The notes below the pieces were generated by a model. The model did no database searches. It was not told the origin of the DNA and saw only the letters and a program-made list of their open reading frames with translations. The position numbers and the translations under genes were made by a program. Of a stretch of 18,930 bases of DNA, positions 1 through 4,438 are shown in pieces. The DNA is taken from assembly GCA_963540705.1 (NCBI GenBank), contig CAUTQX010000012.1, forward strand, positions 1 through 18,930. Reading direction: 5' to 3'. Origin of the DNA: Nanosynbacter sp963540705 (GTDB lineage: Bacteria > Patescibacteriota > Saccharimonadia > Saccharimonadales > Saccharimonadaceae). Position 1 is the first letter of the stretch. The number at the start of each line of letters is the position of its first letter.

Positions 1-187
1 ATTCTCCGGTGTTTTCGAGAAGATTACCAGATTGCGTAACAGTCTGATATGAAATACTACTTCCTTGATGGCTTTCTTGGTGACCAGTAGTAGTACATGG
101 CTGGCCGTTAGTATAACTGCCTGCACCGTAGCTACTACAGTTATAAGTGGCAGAAAAATTGTGAAATATAATTCGATTACTCATCAT
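1..187 (-). CDS. Short Cys-containing surface-type protein, partial at left edge
   Basis: Reading the minus strand from the ATG at 187-185 gives 62 codons with no stop before the window edge. The translation begins MMSNRIIFHNFSATYNCSSY and continues through GAGSYTNGQPCTTTG, with two cysteines and many Ser/Thr/Tyr/Gly residues. It ends at the edge with LLENTGE, which resembles an LPxTG-type sorting motif. From memory, similar Cys/Tyr/Gly tails followed by an L-x-x-TG motif and a membrane anchor occur at the C-terminus of Saccharibacteria surface proteins. Oddly, there is no signal peptide after this ATG. The frame stays open upstream to a stop at 259-257 and passes through a hydrophobic stretch (LVFIVLLLYYS), but has no ATG/GTG/TTG there. 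It may be a small protein or the remnant of a larger one. A promoter fits just upstream (246-218). Function unknown. Confidence 0.5.
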   Translation of the reverse strand, partial: MMSNRIIFHNFSATYNCSSYGAGSYTNGQPCTTTGHQESHQGSSISYQTVTQSGNLLENTGE

Positions 188-194
188 GACTCTA

Positions 195-222
195 TTGATT
201 TTATAAGCATTACTACTATAAT
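195..222 (+). promoter_or_regulatory. Promoter for tatA-tatC
   Basis: A perfect -10 TATAAT lies at 217-222 with TTGATT at 195-200 as -35 (16-base spacer). The predicted start near 229 leaves a leader of about 30 bases. That leader carries a Shine-Dalgarno sequence (AAGGGGG, 245-251) ahead of the tatA ATG at 259. Confidence 0.65.
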
Positions 223-246
223 AGAGGAGTAATACTATAAAAACAA
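218..246 (-). promoter_or_regulatory. Divergent promoter for the left-edge gene
   Basis: On the minus strand TTGTTT (246-241) and TATTAT (223-218) are separated by exactly 17 bases. The -10 overlaps the plus-strand TATAAT almost completely, so the two promoters share one near-symmetric -10 (ACTATAATAG on plus). The expected start near 211 gives a leader of about 24 bases with no clear Shine-Dalgarno. Confidence 0.5.
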
Positions 247-258
247 GGGGGATGTGTT

Positions 259-444
259 ATGCCACAGATTGGCGTTCCGGAGCTGGTTGTAATACTAGTT
301 ATTTTACTTATATTGTTTGGTGCAAAAAGATTGCCTGAGTTGGCGCGAAGTATCGGTTCATCAGCAAGAGAACTAAAGACAGCGTTCAAGGAGGATGATG
401 AAAAGAGTAGTGCGTCGCAATCTGGCGAAGCGAAAGATAAGTAA
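259..444 (+). CDS. tatA: TatA, Sec-independent protein translocase subunit
   Basis: TatA forms the pore-like component of the twin-arginine translocase, which exports folded proteins across the cytoplasmic membrane. The 61-residue product has the family layout. It starts with a short N-terminus (MPQIGVPELV) and one transmembrane segment (about residues 6-21). The hinge F-G-A-K-R-L-P-E-L follows at about 20-28, then an amphipathic helix (ARSIGSSARELKTAF) and a charged tail. The ATG is preceded by AAGGGGG with 7 bases between. No separate tatB is present, so this is probably a minimal TatAC system with one TatA-type protein. The 3' end overlaps the tatC reading frame by up to 50 bases, which suggests coupled translation. 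Identification is firm; whether a second TatA or a TatB lies elsewhere cannot be seen. Confidence 0.95.
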   Translation: MPQIGVPELVVILVILLILFGAKRLPELARSIGSSARELKTAFKEDDEKSSASQSGEAKDK

Positions 445-1543
445 TTCGTCACAAGTTTCTGGCTCATCGCCAGTATTTATGGATCACATCCGAGAGTTGC
501 AATGGCGACTTGCTATTGTTGCACTTGCTTTTTTGGTAACTGGTGCGGCGGTGTATCCATTTTTCGATAAAATTGTAGCGTTATTGCTTAAGCCGCTTGG
601 AAATAATCTATCTTTGGTGTATTTAACGCCAGGGGGTGCTTTTAATTTTGCCGTACAAGTGTGTATTTACGCTGCAATGATTGGGGCGCTACCCGTTGCG
701 CTGTATCATATATATCGCTTTGTTATGCCTGCGGTCGAGAAAACGACGTTACGAGGAGTGCTTGGATATTCCCTAAGTTCTTTATTGCTGGCAGCTGTTG
801 GCGTTACTTTTTCATACTTTCTAGCGTTGCCGGCAGCTATTCAATTCTTGACTAGTTTTGACTTGAAAAACATCAGCCCTATGCTGACGGTTGAGTCGTA
901 TCTTTCGTTTGTAATGACATACTTACTTGCTGGGGCATTGTTATTTCAATTGCCTCTATTCATGACAATCATAAATCGTATAAAGCCAATGACTCCGCGG
1001 ATGTTAATGTCTGGCCAGCGGCATGTTATTCTTTGGTCTGTGGTATTTGCTGCGGTCATTTCTCCAACTCCAGATGCTGTCAATCAATTACTATTAGCGG
1101 TTCCGATAATCGTGATGTATCAAGTGGGAATAGTAATTATCCTATTGAAAAACCGTAAGCGAGCGGATAAAAAATCGAAAGACGGTTTGTTGACTCGTTC
1201 GATCGTCGTAGATAACGAGTTGGCAAATCATACTGCAAAAGAGATCAAACCTTGTCCTATGGAGGCGAAGAAAGAATCTGTTCGTTCCGAGTTAGATACT
1301 CCAATCTTAGTGAAAAAACCAGCATCAAATCACACATTGGTTAGTCGTCGCTCGCTTGATGGATTTGTGGCGATGAAGACAGAAAAACCATCTCCGGTAG
1401 TAAATAAGAAGGTTATTCCGAAGAAAACAGTCTCAAAACCTGTACCAATAAGAAGGTCTTTGTCTCGATCTGTAGACGGATTTTCTATACCATCTCGGTC
1501 TGTTTCGGTATCCGTTCCTTCTAGATCTGTAAAGCTTGTGTAG
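395..1543 (+). CDS. tatC: TatC, Sec-independent translocase subunit with long basic C-terminal tail
   Basis: TatC recognises twin-arginine signal peptides and assembles with TatA. Family marks are M-D-H-I-R-E-L-Q-W-R-L (29-39), six hydrophobic segments between about 39 and 251, and the conserved SPTPDAVNQ stretch (223-231). TatC is usually about 240-260 residues; this one has 382. Residues 252-382 form a basic, Ser/Arg/Lys-rich, probably disordered tail. It carries repeated motifs: RRSLDGF at 318-324, RRSLSRSVDGF at 353-363, and SRSV three times. Because the TatC C-terminus is cytoplasmic, the tail should face inward. The start is uncertain. ATG 395 abuts an AAGGAGG (388-394) and ATG 398 lies 3 bases from it, both unusually close. 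The ATG at 479 would give a canonical N-terminus but has no ribosome site and would leave a gap after tatA. The identity is certain; start and tail function are not. Confidence 0.93.
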   Translation: MMKRVVRRNLAKRKISNSSQVSGSSPVFMDHIRELQWRLAIVALAFLVTGAAVYPFFDKIVALLLKPLGNNLSLVYLTPGGAFNFAVQVCIYAAMIGALPVALYHIYRFVMPAVEKTTLRGVLGYSLSSLLLAAVGVTFSYFLALPAAIQFLTSFDLKNISPMLTVESYLSFVMTYLLAGALLFQLPLFMTIINRIKPMTPRMLMSGQRHVILWSVVFAAVISPTPDAVNQLLLAVPIIVMYQVGIVIILLKNRKRADKKSKDGLLTRSIVVDNELANHTAKEIKPCPMEAKKESVRSELDTPILVKKPASNHTLVSRRSLDGFVAMKTEKPSPVVNKKVIPKKTVSKPVPIRRSLSRSVDGFSIPSRSVSVSVPSRSVKLV

Positions 1544-1550
1544 AATATAT

Positions 1551-1579
1551 TTGCATACTTAAATATGTGGTGATATAAT
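1551..1579 (+). promoter_or_regulatory. Promoter with overlapping palindrome upstream of the Tat microprotein
   Basis: TTGCAT (1551-1556), a 17-base spacer and TATAAT (1574-1579) with an extended -10 TG at 1571-1572 make a strong promoter. An inverted repeat TGTGGT (1566-1571) / ACCACA (1582-1587) with a 10-base gap brackets the -10, as an operator would. The regulator is unknown. Confidence 0.7.
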
Positions 1580-1616
1580 TTACCACAACAATAGAAAAAA
1601 CAAAAAAGAGGAAACT

Positions 1617-1829
1617 ATGAACACACCAATTCAAGTTAACGAATTATTAGATAAACCGATGGACCGTCGGGAATTTCTTAAAAACGTTGGAATTGCAGGA
1701 CTGTTTGTTATGGGTGGCGGAACGATTGTGCGATCGATAGTCGATTTTATGTATCAGCAAAAGCAGCCTCGTCAGGTTGCTATTGCTAAAACTTCTGCGT
1801 ATGGTGCAAGTCGTTATGGCGGCATGTAA
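1617..1829 (+). CDS. Small twin-arginine protein (Tat microprotein)
   Basis: The 70-residue product is little more than a Tat signal. It has an N-region (1-15) and the twin-arginine motif D-R-R-E-F-L-K (16-22, arginines at 17 and 18). A Gly-rich hydrophobic stretch of about 16 residues (23-38) follows, then a roughly 32-residue polar tail ending YGASRYGGM. No A-x-A cleavage site follows the hydrophobic region, so it may stay as an N-in membrane anchor with a short outside tail. It sits directly after tatC and before the LPQPGGDDGNWG-type gene, with its own promoter and a Shine-Dalgarno (AAGAGGAA) 4 bases before the ATG. The context suggests it is a dedicated substrate of the adjacent TatAC. 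I recall similar small proteins ending in a Tyr/Phe-Gly-x-Ser motif in Saccharibacteria but know no assigned function. Confidence 0.8.
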   Translation: MNTPIQVNELLDKPMDRREFLKNVGIAGLFVMGGGTIVRSIVDFMYQQKQPRQVAIAKTSAYGASRYGGM

Positions 1830-1841
1830 TTTGGTAATACT

Positions 1842-1870
1842 TTGCAATTTTTACAGTAATTGTATATTAT
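1842..1870 (+). promoter_or_regulatory. Promoter for the 1913 gene
   Basis: TTGCAA (1842-1847), a 17-base spacer and TATTAT (1865-1870). The leader of about 35 bases ends in a strong Shine-Dalgarno, GGGGAGG at 1901-1907, 5 bases before the ATG at 1913. Confidence 0.6.
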
Positions 1871-1912
1871 AAGATAAAAGCTAAAGGTTAGTTTGCATAC
1901 GGGGAGGATAAG

Positions 1913-2296
1913 ATGGCAAGGTTACCGCAGCCTGGTGGCGACGATGGAAATTGGGGCATAATATTAAATGAATATTTGCGACAAATTCACACAGAATCTG
2001 GAGATTTGAAGCCGTCCACTGTTGGAAAAGATGCTATTCAAAATGCGGCAATTACTGAAGATAAATTAGCGTCACCACTTGTTGCAAAAATTAATGCAAT
2101 TCCTGCTGGAGGTGGTGGCGGCGGAACCGCGCAATGGACCCCTCAAATGCAGGCTCAAGCCCAGGGATATTGGATAGAATATGGATCTACTCCTCCGACA
2201 GAAACGACTAAGTATGGCGTGCCGGTTATTTGGGCTCGAGATTCAGGTATGTCTCAGCCTATACCGGTTAGTGCCAGTCCACCGTCTTTTCCGTAG
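1913..2296 (+). CDS. LPQPGGDDGNWG-type protein, N-terminal part (frameshifted)
   Basis: The 127-residue reading frame begins with R-L-P-Q-P-G-G-D-D-G-N-W-G and I-L-N-E-Y-L (3-22). I recall this N-terminal signature from Saccharibacteria and some actinobacterial or phage tail-like proteins, but not its function. Next comes a segment in tail-fibre style (AITEDKLASPLVAKINA, 46-62), a six-glycine linker (66-71) and a Trp/Tyr-containing stretch ending GVPVIWA. The frame stops at 2296. The -1 frame continues as S-V-A-D-N-T-V-T-V-P-S into the next reading frame without a gap, so 1913-3087 was most likely one gene of about 391 codons, now interrupted at the T run 2287-2290. No Sec or Tat signal peptide is visible. 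The product is a hypothetical, possibly surface or tail-like, protein. Confidence 0.7.
   Translation: MARLPQPGGDDGNWGIILNEYLRQIHTESGDLKPSTVGKDAIQNAAITEDKLASPLVAKINAIPAGGGGGGTAQWTPQMQAQAQGYWIEYGSTPPTETTKYGVPVIWARDSGMSQPIPVSASPPSFP
2287..2290 (+). other. Frameshift site in a TTTT run
   Basis: In the upstream frame the codons TCT TTT CCG TAG end the protein at 2296. Re-reading T2290 (a -1 slip of TTT on TTTT), or adding one T, gives TCT TTT TCC GTA GCC GAC and joins both reading frames smoothly. The simplest causes are loss of one T from a five-T run or a sequencing error. It is not a classic tandem X-XXY-YYZ slippery heptamer. Confidence 0.7.
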
Positions 2297-2322
2297 CCGA
2301 CAATACAGTTACTGTCCCTAGT

Positions 2323-3087
2323 ATGGTCGGCCTCCGTTATAAAATGGGGCAAGATATTATAAGTGGCCAGGTCTCAGTACCTGGCAGTGGTGAGCGCACG
2401 GTAACAATTACAGCTGAAGCGCTACCGGGATATTTATCAATTGGCGATGCTACCTGGACGAGGGTGTATGGTAAGCCAACAAATCTTCAATTGCTTTCGG
2501 CTGATGATTTTCGCGGTACAGCTGGTGAGTCTTTAGTTCCGGCAAGTGCGCCTACTGTGCATAACGTGCGTTATGGTCGTGAGTTTCCTGTCGTTGGTGC
2601 TCGTCGAATACGTTGGTGTGCGCCGATAGGATTTACGGCCGTCTCAGTCTTAGCAGGCAATAATGAGATTCACAGCAGCTCTAACTCTAATTTGCTTCAA
2701 ATAATTGAGCCACTAACAGACGACGTTGAAATAGATATCGACGTTAAAGAGTGGCCAACTTCTCGTGGATCAGGATTCGCGTTGAATATGACGACTACTA
2801 GTAGTGGTGGCGGTGGTCCAGAAATTCAATTTTTTATAGATGGAACTCAAATACATGTTCGTCCTATACCAGGCGGAATCTTTAGGAGAGATGCATCTGC
2901 TATTGGTGTTTGGAAGATTCGTCGTAAGGGCCGTATAATTAGTGTAACATCACCCAATGGAACTTCTATGTCATATGATGGCACCCGCGACACGACTACT
3001 TGGGGTGATAGGATTAAGTTCCTTACGTGGCCATCACCCGGGGGTGTTCTACGTATAGGCGGCATTAAGGTGTTGGGGGTTATATAA
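2323..3087 (+). CDS. C-terminal part of the frameshifted LPQPGGDDGNWG-type protein
   Basis: From ATG 2323 this frame gives 254 residues. The coding signal actually begins earlier, at about 2281, with TVFSVADNTVTVPS ahead of that ATG. No ribosome binding site precedes ATG 2323, which supports reading it as the downstream half of the 1913 gene rather than an independent gene. Content looks beta-rich: a short domain around VTITAEALPGY, which is common at the end of small beta-sandwich linkers. A region of about 180 residues with alternating hydrophobic strands follows, ending in W-K-I-R-R-K-G-R-I-I-S-V and L-R-I-G-G-I-K-V-L-G. That last pattern is reminiscent of a LamG- or concanavalin-like sandwich, a weak guess. 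The stop (3085-3087) lies one base before the next gene's ATG, so the two are probably co-transcribed. Confidence 0.65.
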   Translation: MVGLRYKMGQDIISGQVSVPGSGERTVTITAEALPGYLSIGDATWTRVYGKPTNLQLLSADDFRGTAGESLVPASAPTVHNVRYGREFPVVGARRIRWCAPIGFTAVSVLAGNNEIHSSSNSNLLQIIEPLTDDVEIDIDVKEWPTSRGSGFALNMTTTSSGGGGPEIQFFIDGTQIHVRPIPGGIFRRDASAIGVWKIRRKGRIISVTSPNGTSMSYDGTRDTTTWGDRIKFLTWPSPGGVLRIGGIKVLGVI

Positions 3088-3088
3088 G

Positions 3089-4297
3089 ATGACAATGCGA
3101 GTTTGGCAGTCAACTCCTGGTCGCTGGTTAGCGACTGAGCCGTGTATATTCCGAAATGGCGAATGGGTAACCGTAGACGCTGATAAATTTCCTGGAGCTG
3201 TTCTAGAGTCAATGTATGCGCCAAATTATATAGGCAAAGGAACAATTTGGCAGCGAGACGTCAGTAATATGCCGTTAGCTCCTAATTCAGACGCGATGGC
3301 AAAATGGATGGATGATAATTCTCCAACTCCATGGGGCGCTGGTGCGTTTGGCGCAAAGACTGGTATAAATACTAGTGCGCAAGGTACTAGACCAATTGCA
3401 ACCTATTTGGTTGATTCGTCTCATCCTCGTTGTGAATATCAATATATGGATAAATGTCGTGGTTACGGAATTACTGCAGATGAAATATCGCATTATTTAT
3501 TAGGTAAAATTCCTTGGCCACATTTTGCAAAACCTGCTCAGAATGGTGACCTTGGCATGGCGATTTATGACATAGCTACAGGTATTATGCGTGAGTATTT
3601 TTTTGTGGAACCCGCAAAAGACGGCACACCAAAGCACTGGACTGCTGCTACTGGAGGATTTTCTCTGGCAAAACCTGGTTTAGTTGATTTGGCTAAGACA
3701 AATTATGCTACGCAATGCCAGGGCGGTGGTTCTGCTGTGGTTTGTATGCATAACTCGCTTGGCTTTATTGGTATATCGGAAATACGTCGGGGTTATATTG
3801 ATCATGCTTTGGCGTTTACTACGGCGAATTTCGCACGTGGATTAGAGCCTTCGTGGCCAGCACAATTATCAGATGGCAAGGCTCCGGAAGACCAAGCTCC
3901 TTTCTCGCCAAGACACGGACAATGGGCAAGGTTATCTGCTGATGTTGATCCTGATTATGATCCTAATACATCTCAGCCGTACAACCCGATGACACGCCTA
4001 TTAATTAAGGCTGCTAAGAAATATGGTCTTGTTGCTACGGATACGAATGCCTGGTGCCATGCGTTCAATGCGGAGTGCGGCTATCAAGAAAAGGCAGTTT
4101 TCGGTACTGATCCGTGGGAGAGTGGCGAACTGTTTAAAGTACTTGATCCAAAAGGAGAATATGGCCTTAGAACATTTGACGTATCAGACTTTCCGTGGCG
4201 AAAAACTGAATGGGCGGAAGTTGATTGGGGAAGGCCTGAAATAGATTTTTGGACAAGACCAGGAACTTATTGGCCGTATCGTCGTTCGGGCAATTAA
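3089..4297 (+). CDS. Conserved-looking hypothetical protein, 402 aa
   Basis: I do not recognise a named family. The protein is soluble-looking, with no signal peptide or membrane span, and is rich in Trp, Pro, Gly and Tyr. Distinct blocks are PWGAGAFGAKTGINTS (about 82-97), a histidine-containing LGKIPWPHFAKPA block, GDLGMAIYDI, GGGSAVVCMHNSLGFIGISE, HALAFTTANFARG, and the acidic DVDPDYDPN segment. It ends with WAEVDWGRPEIDFWTRPG. The density of Gly/Trp/His motifs looks like a folded domain under selection, perhaps an enzyme or a glycan-binding tail or surface protein, but no catalytic signature can be assigned. It follows the 1913-3087 gene by one base with a G-rich stretch (3075-3079) as possible ribosome site. 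The two are likely an operon downstream of the Tat genes. An alternative start is ATG 3095. Confidence 0.75.
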   Translation: MTMRVWQSTPGRWLATEPCIFRNGEWVTVDADKFPGAVLESMYAPNYIGKGTIWQRDVSNMPLAPNSDAMAKWMDDNSPTPWGAGAFGAKTGINTSAQGTRPIATYLVDSSHPRCEYQYMDKCRGYGITADEISHYLLGKIPWPHFAKPAQNGDLGMAIYDIATGIMREYFFVEPAKDGTPKHWTAATGGFSLAKPGLVDLAKTNYATQCQGGGSAVVCMHNSLGFIGISEIRRGYIDHALAFTTANFARGLEPSWPAQLSDGKAPEDQAPFSPRHGQWARLSADVDPDYDPNTSQPYNPMTRLLIKAAKKYGLVATDTNAWCHAFNAECGYQEKAVFGTDPWESGELFKVLDPKGEYGLRTFDVSDFPWRKTEWAEVDWGRPEIDFWTRPGTYWPYRRSGN

Positions 4298-4315
4298 ATT
4301 GTATAAAATTGATTG

Positions 4316-4342
4316 TTAGCACTCTTGACATGAGAGTGCTAA
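4316..4342. promoter_or_regulatory. CIRCE operator 1 (dnaK)
   Basis: A perfect CIRCE element: TTAGCACTC, 9-base spacer, GAGTGCTAA. This is the binding site of the HrcA heat-shock repressor. The -35 TTGACA of promoter P1 (4325-4330) fills the first six bases of the spacer, so a bound dimer would occlude it. Confidence 0.97.
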
Positions 4343-4353
4343 TTATTTATACT
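4325..4353 (+). promoter_or_regulatory. dnaK promoter P1
   Basis: Consensus -35 TTGACA (4325-4330), 17-base spacer and TATACT (4348-4353). The -35 is embedded in CIRCE 1. Confidence 0.75.
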
Positions 4354-4360
4354 GAGATAG

Positions 4361-4387
4361 TTGGCACTCGCCACGAAAGAGTGCTAG
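4361..4387. promoter_or_regulatory. CIRCE operator 2 (dnaK), slightly degenerate
   Basis: TTGGCACTC, 9-base spacer, GAGTGCTAG: two differences from the consensus arms, at mirror positions, so the arms no longer pair there. It begins 45 bases downstream of CIRCE 1, giving tandem HrcA sites in one leader. Confidence 0.9.
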
Positions 4388-4390
4388 AAT
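4361..4390 (+). promoter_or_regulatory. Possible dnaK promoter P2
   Basis: TTGGCA (4361-4366) and TAGAAT (4385-4390) with an 18-base spacer overlap CIRCE 2. It is weaker than P1. The dnaK Shine-Dalgarno (AAAGGGG) lies 7 bases before the ATG at 4439. Confidence 0.4.
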
Positions 4391-4438
4391 GAATATAAGA
4401 TATAGACCAGATGTGATCATAATAGAAAGGGGAATCAT

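Noticed and set aside
479..481. ATG 479 as the tatC start
   Set aside because: It would give a canonical N-terminus (MDHIREL), but there is no Shine-Dalgarno; the overlapping starts at 395/398 follow AAGGAGG. Kept as an open alternative, not as the call.
2285..2296. Classic programmed -1 frameshift heptamer
   Set aside because: The local sequence CCG-TCT-TTT-CCG does not fit X-XXY-YYZ, and no clear downstream stem-loop is evident; single-tRNA slippage or a base loss fits better.
2847..3245. Long antisense open frame over the 1913/3089 genes
   Set aside because: It covers the junction of two sense genes with good coding signal and has no promoter or ribosome site; it is a shadow frame, as are the other antisense frames over dnaK, yebC and the membrane protein.
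1913..4297. Prophage or tail-cassette island
   Set aside because: Fibre-like features are present, but no integrase, capsid, portal, terminase, lysis gene or attachment repeat is seen.
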